Part shown: positions 9,579-20,812 of the stretch, piece after piece
Layout of the letters: every line of letters begins with the position of its first letter
Position numbering within the stretch: the stretch's first letter is position 1
From: Xanthomonas albilineans
Lineage (GTDB): Bacteria > Pseudomonadota > Gammaproteobacteria > Xanthomonadales > Xanthomonadaceae
Reading direction: 5' to 3'
NCBI RefSeq assembly: GCF_002939705.1
Contig: NZ_MDCB01000009.1
Span: 62,001-126,000, forward strand
Length of the DNA: 64,000 nt
The notes under the pieces: generated by a model
Database searches by the model: none
Told to the model about the DNA's origin: nothing
The model's input: the letters and a program-made list of their open reading frames with translations, nothing else
Program-made: the position numbers and the translations under genes

Positions 9579-11306
9579 TTACTTCTTGGCTTTGGCGGGA
9601 GGCTTGACGCTAACGCTCGCCGCGGCTTCGCCATGACGCTTGTTCATCCACCACTGCTGCAGCAAGCCTAGCGAACCGTTGGTGACCCAGTACAAGACCA
9701 AACCCGAAGGTACGAATGCCATCATCACACCAAACACCAATGGCATGAATTGCATCATCTTGGCCTGCGCCGGGTCCATGCCCGGTGTGGGAGTCAGCTT
9801 CTGCGTCAACAGCATCACCGCTGCGTTGATCACTGGCAGGATGAAATACGGATCGCGCGCGGTCAGATCCTGGATCCAAGCAAACCAGGGTGCCTGACGC
9901 AATTCCACCGACTCCACCAACACCCAGTACAGCGCGAAGAAGATCGGCATCTGGATCAACACAGGCAGACAACCGCCCATCGGGTTGATCTTCTCTTTCT
10001 TGTACAACTCCATCATAGCGGTCTGGAGTTTCTGCTTGTCGTCACCGTAGCGCTCCTTGAGCTGCTGCATGCGCGGCTGGAACTTGCGTAACTTTGCAGA
10101 AGACTTGTATTGAGCCGAGGACAGCGGGTACAGCAGCAGCTTTAGCAGCAGCACCAAACCGACGATCGACCAACCCCAGTTGCCGAGCAGGGCGTGGAGA
10201 TGGCTGAGGATCCAGAACAGGCCCTGTCCCAGCAGCGCCATCAGCGAGAAGCGGCTGTAATCGACCACACGGTCCAGCCCCTTCACCTGCTCTTTGGCGA
10301 TCTGGTTGACCAGCTTCGGACCCACCCACAACCGTGCCTCGGTGCTGGCGTGCGCACCAGGCGCCACGACGAAAGCGGGGCCGCGCGCCTCGATCACATG
10401 CAGCGGGCCTTCGTTGGAAAGCAGGTACACCGATTGCTGATCGGCTTGCGGAATCCAACTGGTGAAGAAGTGATGCTGCAACACCGCGATCCAGCCACCG
10501 GAGATCGTCTGGTTGAGCGGACCGTCTGCCAGGTAGTCCTTGAACGCCCGGCGCTGGTAGCCATCCTGCGGGCTGAACCAGGTCGCGCCATTGAAGCTGA
10601 AGGAATCCGGATTGGTCATGCCACGGCTGACGATGGTGGGTACCCGGCTCAACTTGCGGAACACATAGCCCTGCCACGGTTTGCTGCCATGGTTAACGAT
10701 CTCGTCGCGCACCTGCACGGCGTAGTGACCACGCTGCAAGGTATAGACTCGACGGATGCTGATCCCGGATGGTCCATTCCACACGAACGGCACTTCCAGG
10801 CTGTCCTGACCCTTGGCCAGCACATACTCCTTGCCCGGCTGTTCGGGACGGAAGCCGCCAAGGCTAGGCGATGGCGAATTGCGTTCGCCGATCCAACCAC
10901 TGATGGCGTTGTACGGGTGCAGTGCATCCTCGGTCAGCAACTGCACCGGAGGACTACTCGGCTGCTGGGTTTGCGGATACATCAGCAGGTCCGCATCGAG
11001 CACGCTGGAACCATCCATGCTCAGGCGCAGTACGTCGGTAGTGACCGTGACCCGTGTTGCGCCAGCCGCTGGCGCTGCCGTCTCGGCAGTAGTGCCTGCG
11101 CCAGAGCCGGCACCGGGGACGTTAGCGCGCGGTATCGGCGGCATACCGGCAGTGCCAGCGCTGGTAGCAGACGCTGACGGCAGCGCAGTGGTCGCGGCAC
11201 TGCTGGTCGCGCTGGCGGCAGGCGAGTGTTCTTTGCTCCACTCCATCCACAACAGGGCCGCGACCATCAGCCAGGCGAAGATCAAGAAAAGACGGGTCTG
11301 GTTCAT
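9579..11306 (-). CDS. yidC: Membrane protein insertase YidC
   Basis: A 575-residue inner-membrane insertase that acts alone or with SecYEG. It begins [20 protein letters not shown] (first transmembrane helix). A low-complexity Ala/Ser/Thr linker and the large periplasmic domain follow at about 65–345, then the conserved five-helix core ([54 protein letters not shown]). The tail is basic (KRHG, PPAKAKK), as expected for ribosome contact. Length fits gamma-proteobacterial YidC. It starts 18 bp after the rnpA stop, so it is probably cotranscribed. Confidence 0.97.
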   Translation of the reverse strand: MNQTRLFLIFAWLMVAALLWMEWSKEHSPAASATSSAATTALPSASATSAGTAGMPPIPRANVPGAGSGAGTTAETAAPAAGATRVTVTTDVLRLSMDGSSVLDADLLMYPQTQQPSSPPVQLLTEDALHPYNAISGWIGERNSPSPSLGGFRPEQPGKEYVLAKGQDSLEVPFVWNGPSGISIRRVYTLQRGHYAVQVRDEIVNHGSKPWQGYVFRKLSRVPTIVSRGMTNPDSFSFNGATWFSPQDGYQRRAFKDYLADGPLNQTISGGWIAVLQHHFFTSWIPQADQQSVYLLSNEGPLHVIEARGPAFVVAPGAHASTEARLWVGPKLVNQIAKEQVKGLDRVVDYSRFSLMALLGQGLFWILSHLHALLGNWGWSIVGLVLLLKLLLYPLSSAQYKSSAKLRKFQPRMQQLKERYGDDKQKLQTAMMELYKKEKINPMGGCLPVLIQMPIFFALYWVLVESVELRQAPWFAWIQDLTARDPYFILPVINAAVMLLTQKLTPTPGMDPAQAKMMQFMPLVFGVMMAFVPSGLVLYWVTNGSLGLLQQWWMNKRHGEAAASVSVKPPAKAKK

Positions 11307-11324
11307 CGGACAGGCAAACTCGGC

Positions 11325-11762
11325 TCAGCCGTCAGTGGTTTCTGACGTGGAAGTGGGGGACGAAGGACGATCAGGCGGCGGCATTGTGCCGTCCGCCGTC
11401 GGGGTCGGCAATGCACCAGCGCGACGCAACAGACGCAGATAGGCTTGACACAGTTGTTGGCCGCTGGCCTGCGCGGCGGCACTGCGCGCCACCACGACGT
11501 AATCGCCTGGCGCCAGCCATGGCAGCAGTTGCCGCGTGGCTTCGCGCAACACGCGTTTGATCCGGTTACGCACGACAGCACGCTTGTCGACTTTGCGCGA
11601 GACAGCCAGACCAAGCCGCGGCGGATGTGCGACGCTGCGCCAGTGCAAGCTCATCAACGGCTCGGAGCAGCGGCGCGCGGTATCGAACACGACGCGGTAT
11701 TCCGCAGACGTGCGAACCCGCGCAGCGCGAGGGAATCGCCTACGCGGGTCGAGAGAATTCAC
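11325..11762 (-). CDS. rnpA: Ribonuclease P protein component
   Basis: A 145-residue protein subunit of RNase P, which matures tRNA 5' ends. The conserved basic helix [13 protein letters not shown] and the strand [10 protein letters not shown] are present. I use the GTG at 11762, giving [16 protein letters not shown], because that matches the usual xanthomonad N-terminus; a TTG at 11804 would overlap the rpmH stop codon and add 14 residues. The C-terminal 35 residues are a proline/threonine/serine-rich extension without family conservation. A yidD gene, often found next to rnpA, is absent: only 18 bp separate this gene from yidC. Confidence 0.93.
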   Translation of the reverse strand: MNSLDPRRRFPRAARVRTSAEYRVVFDTARRCSEPLMSLHWRSVAHPPRLGLAVSRKVDKRAVVRNRIKRVLREATRQLLPWLAPGDYVVVARSAAAQASGQQLCQAYLRLLRRAGALPTPTADGTMPPPDRPSSPTSTSETTDG

Positions 11763-11800
11763 CGTGCGGATTGCAGGCGCCGCCTGGGGCGGCGAAGCAA

Positions 11801-11941
11801 TCAAGCGCTCAGGCGCTTGCGGCCCTTGGCGCGACGACGGGCCAGGATCTTGCGGCCATCGGCGGTCGCCATACGGGCACGGAAGCCATGGTCGCGCTTG
11901 CGCTTGAGGTTGCTGGGCTGGAATGTGCGCTTGGTGGCCAT
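11801..11941 (-). CDS. rpmH: 50S ribosomal protein L34
   Basis: A 46-residue, highly basic protein reading [20 protein letters not shown], then [21 protein letters not shown]. It is the canonical L34 sequence and length. It is followed by rnpA and faces away from dnaA, the standard arrangement at bacterial origins. The gap to dnaA holds DnaA-box-like sites. Confidence 0.98.
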   Translation of the reverse strand: MATKRTFQPSNLKRKRDHGFRARMATADGRKILARRRAKGRKRLSA

Positions 11942-12049
11942 CGGGGCGCTCTGATTTGAATAGGGCGGGAAAGAACCGGAAATTCTATAGGCACACCTAT
12001 ACCGCGGTCAACTCTCCCATCGCCGGATCCACGAGTGAACGGCGCAGGG

Positions 12050-12070
12050 TGTGGATGAATCTGTGAATAG
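12050..12070. promoter_or_regulatory. Two DnaA-box-like sites upstream of dnaA
   Basis: TGTGGATGA at 12050–12058 and TGTGAATAG at 12062–12070 are each one mismatch from TGTGGATAA or TGTGNATAA, the reverse complement of the DnaA box TTATNCACA. They lie about 140 bp before the dnaA start, 3 bp apart. They could serve dnaA autoregulation, origin function or both. Confidence 0.6.
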
Positions 12071-12199
12071 ATGCAGGAAAACCATTCCCGCTCCTGCGCA
12101 CGAATGGTAGTCTGAGCCACCGCTTTCCTCCCCGACTGGCCGAATGTGCAGCGCCCGTGCGCAGCCTTATGGTCGGTCTTTTCGACGAATTTAGATCTG

Positions 12200-13537
12200 A
12201 TGGATGCTTGGCCCCGTTGCCTGGAACGTCTGGAAGCCGAATTTCCAGCCGAGGACGTTCACACTTGGTTGAAACCGCTGCAAGCCGAGCAGCGCCATGA
12301 CAACAGCATGGTGCTCTATGCGCCGAATGCCTTCATCGTGGAACAGGTGCATGCGCGCTACCTGTCGCGAATCCGCGAATTGCTGAATTACTTTGCTGGC
12401 AGCGAAGATGTGCTGTTACAGGTCGGTTCGCGCCCACGCGCGCCGGAACCCATGGCCGCCGCGAGCGATAGCACGACCGCGCGCACGCCTAGCCCACAGT
12501 TGTTGGAACCTTTCGCTGGCAACCTCGATTCGCACTACACCTTCGCCAACTTCGTCGAGGGCCGCAGCAACCAACTCGGCCTGGCCGCAGCGGTGCAAGC
12601 CGCGCAGAAACCCGGCGATCGTGCGCACAACCCGCTGCTGCTTTACGGCAGCACAGGTCTAGGCAAGACCCACCTGATGTTCGCTGCCGGCAATGCAATG
12701 CGCGAACAGAATCCGAACGCACGGGTGATGTACCTACGCTCTGAGCAGTTCTTCAGTGCCATGATCCGCGCCCTGCAAGAGAAGACCATGGACCAGTTCA
12801 AGCGCCAGTTCCAGCAGGTGGACGCGCTGCTGATCGACGATATCCAATTCTTCGCCGGCAAGGACCGCACCCAGGAAGAGTTCTTCCACACCTTCAATGC
12901 GCTGTTCGACGGCCGTCAGCAGATCATCCTGACCTGCGACCGCTATCCGCGCGAGGTCGAGGGCCTAGAGCCCCGACTGAAATCGCGCTTGGCCTGGGGC
13001 CTGTCGGTGGCGATCGACCCACCCGACTTCGAGACGCGCGCGGCAATCGTGCTGGCCAAGGCGCGCGAACGCGGCGCCGAGATCCCGGACGAGGTGGCGT
13101 TCCTGATCGCCAAGAAAATGCGCTCCAATGTGCGGGACCTGGAAGGTGCGCTCAACACGCTGGCCGCCCGCGCCAACTTCACCGGCCGTGCGATCACCAC
13201 TGAATTCGCCCAGGAAACCTTACGCGACCTGTTACGCGCGCAGCAGCAGGCGATCGGCATTCCCAACATCCAGAAGACCGTCGCCGACTACTATGGCCTG
13301 CAAATCAAGGATCTGCTGTCGAAACGGCGCACGCGCTCATTGGCACGCCCGCGGCAGATGGCGATGGCGCTGACCAAGGAATTGACCGAACACAGCTTGC
13401 CGGAAATCGGCGACGCCTTCGCCGGACGCGACCACACCACCGTGTTGCATGCCTGCCGGCAGATCAAACACCTGATGGAGACCGACGGCAAGCTACGCGA
13501 GGACTGGGACAAGCTGATCCGCAAGCTCAGCGAATAG
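12200..13537 (+). CDS. dnaA: Chromosomal replication initiator protein DnaA
   Basis: A 445-residue initiator. Domain I is [16 protein letters not shown] onward, followed by a short variable linker (about 85–115) and the AAA+ domain III with [11 protein letters not shown] (Walker A) and [11 protein letters not shown] (Walker B). Domain IV has the box-binding helix-turn-helix ending [14 protein letters not shown]. The ATG at 12200 gives the standard N-terminus; an upstream in-frame start at 12146 adds residues unlike DnaA. Transcribed toward dnaN, away from rpmH. Confidence 0.98.
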   Translation: MDAWPRCLERLEAEFPAEDVHTWLKPLQAEQRHDNSMVLYAPNAFIVEQVHARYLSRIRELLNYFAGSEDVLLQVGSRPRAPEPMAAASDSTTARTPSPQLLEPFAGNLDSHYTFANFVEGRSNQLGLAAAVQAAQKPGDRAHNPLLLYGSTGLGKTHLMFAAGNAMREQNPNARVMYLRSEQFFSAMIRALQEKTMDQFKRQFQQVDALLIDDIQFFAGKDRTQEEFFHTFNALFDGRQQIILTCDRYPREVEGLEPRLKSRLAWGLSVAIDPPDFETRAAIVLAKARERGAEIPDEVAFLIAKKMRSNVRDLEGALNTLAARANFTGRAITTEFAQETLRDLLRAQQQAIGIPNIQKTVADYYGLQIKDLLSKRRTRSLARPRQMAMALTKELTEHSLPEIGDAFAGRDHTTVLHACRQIKHLMETDGKLREDWDKLIRKLSE

Positions 13538-13800
13538 CGGTACGGGCAAGGTGATAAATCAGTGCATGACTTCGCGACAAATCCGGGAGAAACTGTGGAT
13601 AAAGCACGACGCAGCGGCGGCGGCAAAACGATCCACAGGTTTCCCCACCTGTTCCGGGGGAGTAATACATGGGATTGAAAGCAGAAAATATCATTTAATT
13701 TCAATGGTTTGAGTTACATTTACACCGAATTTCGCTCTACCATCACCACCACGCTTTTGATTTATTCCACATCTTTTAAAGCATAGGGGCACGGAACCAA
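13538..13800. other. Candidate oriC (dnaA–dnaN intergenic region)
   Basis: A 263-bp gap. It contains a perfect DnaA box on the minus strand at 13594–13602 (TGTGGATAA) and a weaker site CGATCCACA at 13629–13637 (two mismatches). From about 13676 to 13790 the sequence turns strikingly A+T rich, suitable as a DNA-unwinding element and probably also the dnaN promoter. The strand orientation of neighbouring genes flips around this point. The gap upstream of dnaA also carries boxes, so the functional origin may span both. Confidence 0.65.
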
Positions 13801-14901
13801 ATGCGTTTCACATTGCAGCGCGAAGCCTTCCTGAAGCCATTGGCGCAAGTCGTCAATGTGGTCGAACGTCGTCAGACCTTGCCGGTGCTGGCCAATTTCC
13901 TGGTCCAGGTCCACGGCGGTCAACTTTCGTTGACGGGTACCGACCTGGAAGTGGAAATGGTTTCGCGCATCGGGGTCGATGATGCCCAGGATGGTGAAAC
14001 CACGATTCCTGCGCGCAAACTTTTCGAAATCGTCCGTGCTCTGCCAGACGGCAGCAAAGTGACTGTCTCTCTTTCGGGCGACAAGATCACGGTGCAAACC
14101 GGACGCAGCCGCTTTACCTTGGCGACCCTCCCCGCCAATGATTTCCCATCAGTGGATGAAGTGGAAACCACCGAGCGCGTGGTGGTGCAGGAAGCTGCAC
14201 TGAAGGAGTTGATCGAGCGGACCGCGTTCGCGATGGCGCAACAGGATGTCCGTTATTACCTCAACGGCCTATTGTTCGATCTGCACGACAAGACATTACG
14301 CTGCGTTGCCACCGACGGTCATCGGTTGGCGTTGTGCGAGACAGAACTGGAAAATGCTGGCGGCGCCAAGCGCCAGATCATCGTGCCGCGGAAAGGCGTG
14401 ACGGAGTTGCAACGGCTGTTGGAAGGCGGTGATCGCGAAGTGGAGCTGGAAGTTGGCCGGAGTCATGTGCGGGTCAAGCGTAACGATGTCACCTTCACCT
14501 CGAAGTTGATCGATGGTCGTTTCCCCGATTACGAAACGGTGATCCCCATTGGGGCTGACCGCGAGGTCAAATTGGATCGGGAAATCCTGCGTGCAGCACT
14601 GCAACGCGCGGCAATCCTATCCAATGAGAAATATCGCGGTGTGCGCGTGGAAGTGTCCCCAGGACAGTTGAAAATCAGCGCACATAACCCTGAGCAGGAA
14701 GAGGCACAGGAAGAAGTTGAAGCCGATACCAAAGTCAGCGATCTGGCGATTGGCTTCAATGTGAACTATTTGCTGGATGCCCTGTCCGCGTTGCGGGAGG
14801 AGTTCGTGGTGATCCAACTGCGCGATGCCAATTCCTCTGCATTGGTCCGTGAGGCCAGCAGTGCCCGATCACGCCACGTGGTCATGCCACTGCGTCTCTG
14901 A
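13801..14901 (+). CDS. dnaN: DNA polymerase III beta subunit (sliding clamp)
   Basis: A 366-residue processivity clamp. It begins MRFTLQREAFLKPLAQVVNV and contains the conserved RQTLPVLANFLV and VRYYLNGLLFDL segments and the C-terminal VVMPLRL, which forms part of the peptide-binding pocket. Length is exactly typical. It follows the candidate origin and is followed by a parS-like site and a terminator, then recF. Confidence 0.98.
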   Translation: MRFTLQREAFLKPLAQVVNVVERRQTLPVLANFLVQVHGGQLSLTGTDLEVEMVSRIGVDDAQDGETTIPARKLFEIVRALPDGSKVTVSLSGDKITVQTGRSRFTLATLPANDFPSVDEVETTERVVVQEAALKELIERTAFAMAQQDVRYYLNGLLFDLHDKTLRCVATDGHRLALCETELENAGGAKRQIIVPRKGVTELQRLLEGGDREVELEVGRSHVRVKRNDVTFTSKLIDGRFPDYETVIPIGADREVKLDREILRAALQRAAILSNEKYRGVRVEVSPGQLKISAHNPEQEEAQEEVEADTKVSDLAIGFNVNYLLDALSALREEFVVIQLRDANSSALVREASSARSRHVVMPLRL

Positions 14902-14918
14902 CTTCCAGGGCCCTTTAG

Positions 14919-14934
14919 TGTTCCACGTGGAACA
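14919..14934. promoter_or_regulatory. parS centromere-like site 1 (perfect palindrome)
   Basis: TGTTCCACGTGGAACA, a perfect 16-bp palindrome, starts 18 bp after the dnaN stop. It equals the parS form bound by ParB in pseudomonads and relatives. parA and parB are not in this window. Confidence 0.85.
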
Positions 14935-14948
14935 AGTACAAAGGAACG

Positions 14949-14976
14949 ACCCGGCCTCCCGCCGGGTTTTCTTTTA
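14949..14976 (+). terminator. Rho-independent terminator after dnaN
   Basis: Stem ACCCGGC / GCCGGGT with loop CTCCC, followed by TTTCTTTT. It lies 48 bp after the dnaN stop. Confidence 0.8.
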
Positions 14977-15174
14977 TCTCACTGTGAAACACCGGACCCC
15001 GCAGTTTTCTGTCCGAGGCTGCTACGACGACACAAACGTCCTGTTGTGACCACACCGTATCCACGCGTAGGGAAACCGGCTCGATCAAACGTTTGCTGCA
15101 TGTTTGGGTATGCTGGCAATCTGCCCTTCGACGATCCGAGTGCGCCTGGCGCAAGCGCTTGCCCCTGATTCCGC

Positions 15175-16275
15175 ATGCACCTTTTCCGTCTCGATTTCCA
15201 TCATCTGCGTCGTTTCCCATCGATTGAATTGACACCGGCGCCAGGCATGAATCTCATCACCGGCGACAACGGCGCCGGTAAGACCACGATTCTAGAAGCC
15301 ATGCACCTGATGGCGTATGGCCGCAGCTTTCGTTGCCGCGTTCGCGATGGCTTGATCCGTCAGGGTCAGGCTGGGCTGGATGTATTCGTGGAATGGCATG
15401 AACAGGCCGCGGATACGGGGCAGACCCGCCGTCGGCGGGCTGGACTCCAGCACAGCGGGCAGGATTGGCGCGGTCGTCTGGATGGTCAGGACGTTCCTTA
15501 TCTGGGTACCTTGTGCGCGGCTCTGGCGGTGGTCACCTTCGAACCAGGGAGCCATGTCCTGGTCAGCGGTGGTGGCGAAGCGCGTCGGCGTTTCGTCGAC
15601 TGGGGTTTGTTCCACGTGGAACCAGATTTCCTGTCGCTCTGGCGGCGCTATGCCAGGGCACTCAAACAGCGCAATGCACTGTTGAAGAGTGGAGGTGCCG
15701 GTGCGGCGTTGGATGCCTGGGACCACGAACTGGCCGAGGCTGGCGAGCCGTTGACATCGCGTCGTCAGCATTATTTGGACCGACTCTTGCGACGACTGCT
15801 GATCCTCGCCCCGGAGTTGGCGCCAGCGCTGGGGATCGAACAGTTGCAATTTTCACCAGGGTGGCGGCGCCATGAGATTTCGCTGGCCGACGCGTTGTTG
15901 CTCAATCGCGACCGCGACCGTCAACTTGGTTACACCACCGTTGGCCCGCATCGTGCGGACTGGAGCCTGAGTTTTGCCGCGATCCCAGGCCGCGACGCCT
16001 TGTCGCGAGGACAGGCCAAGCTCACCGCGCTCGCCTGTCTATTAGCCCAGGCCGAAGACTATGCCGAGCAGCGCGGCGAATGGCCGGTGATCGCGCTGGA
16101 TGATCTGGCCTCGGAACTCGATCAGCATCATCAAGTTCGGGTGTTGCAATGTCTGCGCGCCGGGCCGGCACAGGTCTTCCTGACCGCGACCGAGACGCCG
16201 CAGGCACTGAGCGATGCAGGTCTGCCAATCGCGCGGTTCCACGTGGAACATGGACAAATTCTGTCATCTTCCTAG
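15175..16275 (+). CDS. recF: DNA replication and repair protein RecF
   Basis: A 366-residue SMC-like ATPase that with RecO and RecR loads RecA at gaps. Walker A GDNGAGKTT is near residue 30, the signature LSRGQAKL near 280, and Walker B VIALDDLASELD near 306. The start MHLFRLDFHHLRRF is standard. Unusually, two parS-like palindromes lie inside the gene at 15608 and 16235; both are read as Phe-His-Val-Glu in frame, so the coding sequence tolerates the motif. Confidence 0.96.
   Translation: MHLFRLDFHHLRRFPSIELTPAPGMNLITGDNGAGKTTILEAMHLMAYGRSFRCRVRDGLIRQGQAGLDVFVEWHEQAADTGQTRRRRAGLQHSGQDWRGRLDGQDVPYLGTLCAALAVVTFEPGSHVLVSGGGEARRRFVDWGLFHVEPDFLSLWRRYARALKQRNALLKSGGAGAALDAWDHELAEAGEPLTSRRQHYLDRLLRRLLILAPELAPALGIEQLQFSPGWRRHEISLADALLLNRDRDRQLGYTTVGPHRADWSLSFAAIPGRDALSRGQAKLTALACLLAQAEDYAEQRGEWPVIALDDLASELDQHHQVRVLQCLRAGPAQVFLTATETPQALSDAGLPIARFHVEHGQILSSS
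15608..15623. promoter_or_regulatory. parS centromere-like site 2 (inside recF)
   Basis: TGTTCCACGTGGAACC differs from the perfect palindrome only at the last base. It lies in the recF coding sequence, 689 bp after site 1. Confidence 0.78.
16235..16250. promoter_or_regulatory. parS centromere-like site 3 (3' end of recF)
   Basis: GGTTCCACGTGGAACA differs from the perfect palindrome only at the first base. It lies near the end of recF, 627 bp after site 2. Confidence 0.78.
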
Positions 16276-16301
16276 CGCGCATCGGGTCGACCGTCTAGGA
16301 C

Positions 16302-16310
16302 TGCTATAAT
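16302..16310 (+). promoter_or_regulatory. Extended −10 promoter element for gyrB
   Basis: TGCTATAAT is a consensus TATAAT with the TGn extension, 78 bp before the gyrB ATG. No good −35 hexamer is visible at normal spacing, which is usual for extended −10 promoters. Confidence 0.6.
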
Positions 16311-16319
16311 TCCGCCTAA

Positions 16320-18851
<2,532 letters not shown>

Positions 18852-18931
18852 CCGCGGCTGTCCCCCGCTCCTGGCCTATGCCGGGACGGAGGTCTTGCCA
18901 TGTCTTTCGCCCGCTTTTGTCCAGGATTGCG

Positions 18932-19780
18932 ATGACTGCGTTGCCATCCCCCGCCGTGCCGCCGCTGCCTCTGCCTCTGCCTGTCAGACCTCGCCAACGT
19001 TGGCCGGTTCTGGGTTTTTTCCTGGATGTCATGCTGGGAGCGGTCGTGCTGGTGACGGTGAGCGTGTTGTCCGGCTTGGTTTGGGGCGTATGGCGTGGTT
19101 TTCAGCTTGCCATGGACCTCAGAGCCCAAGGCGTCGCCAGTGACCGACTGGGTGCGTTGGTCACGCACCGGATCGGCCAGCCAGGCGCACTGGCGCAAAT
19201 GTTGATCGCCTTGGTCAGTACATTGTCCGCCGCGCTGTTGCTTTACTTCCTGCGGCGTCCGGCCAGCGTCGCCGAACGTCGCGCCTCCTGGCAGGCGGCA
19301 CGCACATCTTCGACCTGGGTTTGGGTGGTACTGGTGGTTGTCGGAGTGTTCTTGGGTACCAGCGCGATCTCCGCGCTGGCCACCCAGACCGCCATCAATG
19401 CTGTGCCGAGCAACCTATCGCTGATGCAGGGGGCAATGGCGCATGCGCCGGTTTTCCTGTGCGTGTTTGCGGTGCTGATCGCGCCGGCCTACGAGGAACT
19501 GTTGTTCCGTCGCGTGCTGTTCGGGCGTCTATGGGATGCGGGCAAGCCGCGATTGGGGATGCTGCTCAGCGGCGCTGCCTTTGCGTTGTCGCATGAAGTG
19601 CCGGGTACCAGCGGCAATGGATTGGCCGCGACTACGCAGTTATGGCTGGTATACGCGGGCATGGGCATTGCGTTCGCTTGGTTGTACAAGCGCACCGGCA
19701 CCCTGTGGGCGTCGATCGCCGCGCATGGTCTCAACAACGCAATCGCTGTCGCCAGCCTGTACTGGTTTGGCATAACTTGA
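18932..19780 (+). CDS. CPBP-family (CAAX-type) intramembrane metalloprotease
   Basis: A 282-residue multi-pass membrane protein (about seven hydrophobic segments). The family motifs are present: EELLFRR near residue 190, FALSHE near 215, and HGLNNAI near 268, which together supply the Glu and His metal ligands. The N-terminal 25 residues are proline rich. The substrate is unknown; bacterial members include bacteriocin-processing and immunity proteins. The ATG at 18932 has AGGA upstream. It starts 80 bp after gyrB and is followed by another protease gene, so cotranscription is plausible. Confidence 0.85.
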   Translation: MTALPSPAVPPLPLPLPVRPRQRWPVLGFFLDVMLGAVVLVTVSVLSGLVWGVWRGFQLAMDLRAQGVASDRLGALVTHRIGQPGALAQMLIALVSTLSAALLLYFLRRPASVAERRASWQAARTSSTWVWVVLVVVGVFLGTSAISALATQTAINAVPSNLSLMQGAMAHAPVFLCVFAVLIAPAYEELLFRRVLFGRLWDAGKPRLGMLLSGAAFALSHEVPGTSGNGLAATTQLWLVYAGMGIAFAWLYKRTGTLWASIAAHGLNNAIAVASLYWFGIT

Positions 19781-19847
19781 AGGTTAGTTTGACGAAAAGT
19801 TAAGACGCTTCCGACGAAACTGTGGAGCGTGTCAAGAGGGGACCTGT

Positions 19848-20654
19848 ATGAAACAAGTTGTACTCGGCGCGTCGATCGCGATGCTCCTCGCTGCATGCGC
19901 GACCACCACGTCGCCAACCGGGCGCACCCAAGTGGTGGGCGGTATCTCGCAGCAACAACTCGATCAGATGGGTGTGCAGGCTTTCGCTCAGGCCAAGGCC
20001 AAAGAGACCCTCGATGCCGATCCCAAACACAACGCTTACGTGCGTTGTGTGGTCAATACGCTGGTTGCGCAGTTGCCCGACCATTGGCGCAACACACCGT
20101 GGGAGACCGCGCTGTTCAATGACAAGGAGGCGAACGCGTTCGCCTTGCCAGGAGGCAAGGTTGGGGTGAACAACGGCATTTTCGCCGTCGCAAAAAATCA
20201 GGATCAGTTGGCGGCTGTGCTTGGCCATGAGATCGGCCATGTGATTTCGCGCCATCATGAGGAACGCATTACCCGCCAACTCGGCGCTCAGGCAGGCGTG
20301 AGCGTGATCGGTGCGCTGGCTGGCGCGCGTTATGGCCAAGGTGCTGCTGACACGGTCAATCAGTTCGGTGGCATGACCGCTCAGACCTTGTTCCTGCTCC
20401 CTGGTTCGCGCGAACAGGAAACCGAGGCGGACGTGGTCGGCCAACGGCTGATGGCGCAGGCTGGTTTCGATCCGGCGCAGGCGGTGGATTTGTGGAAAAA
20501 CATGATGGCCGCTGGCAGCCAGCATCCACCACAATGGCTATCCACTCACCCCGACCCAAGCGCTCGTATCAGCGAATTACAGCGCGATGTCCCCGGGCTC
20601 GAGCCGGTGTATGCGCAAGCGCGCAGTAGTGGGCGGACCCCCCAATGCGGTTGA
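19848..20654 (+). CDS. M48-family metalloprotease lipoprotein
   Basis: A 268-residue protein with signal peptide and lipobox LAAC (Cys17). The zinc motif is HEIGH (H127, E128, H131), and the third ligand is probably the Glu in EQETEADVVG near 205. This arrangement matches the LoiP/BepA-like periplasmic proteases that monitor outer-membrane proteins, though there is no TPR domain as in BepA. A separate TPR gene follows at 20813, which may or may not be functionally linked. Confidence 0.88.
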   Translation: MKQVVLGASIAMLLAACATTTSPTGRTQVVGGISQQQLDQMGVQAFAQAKAKETLDADPKHNAYVRCVVNTLVAQLPDHWRNTPWETALFNDKEANAFALPGGKVGVNNGIFAVAKNQDQLAAVLGHEIGHVISRHHEERITRQLGAQAGVSVIGALAGARYGQGAADTVNQFGGMTAQTLFLLPGSREQETEADVVGQRLMAQAGFDPAQAVDLWKNMMAAGSQHPPQWLSTHPDPSARISELQRDVPGLEPVYAQARSSGRTPQCG

Positions 20655-20812
20655 GGTCTGTTGTAGTCGCTGTGCTTGACATCCGCATCGGCACAAAAAC
20701 GCATCTAAAAACGTTTTCACGACGTACAGCTTTCTGATAGGTTTGCCGGCCCGGCCGTGACTGGCCGCTTCGTCTTCCGTGCCGCTCAGGGCGGTTTCCA
20801 CCGAGGTGACTC

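Noticed and set aside
14871-14886. Second CCACGTGG core at the end of dnaN
   Set aside because: The flanks do not match the parS arms; it is a chance core in coding sequence.
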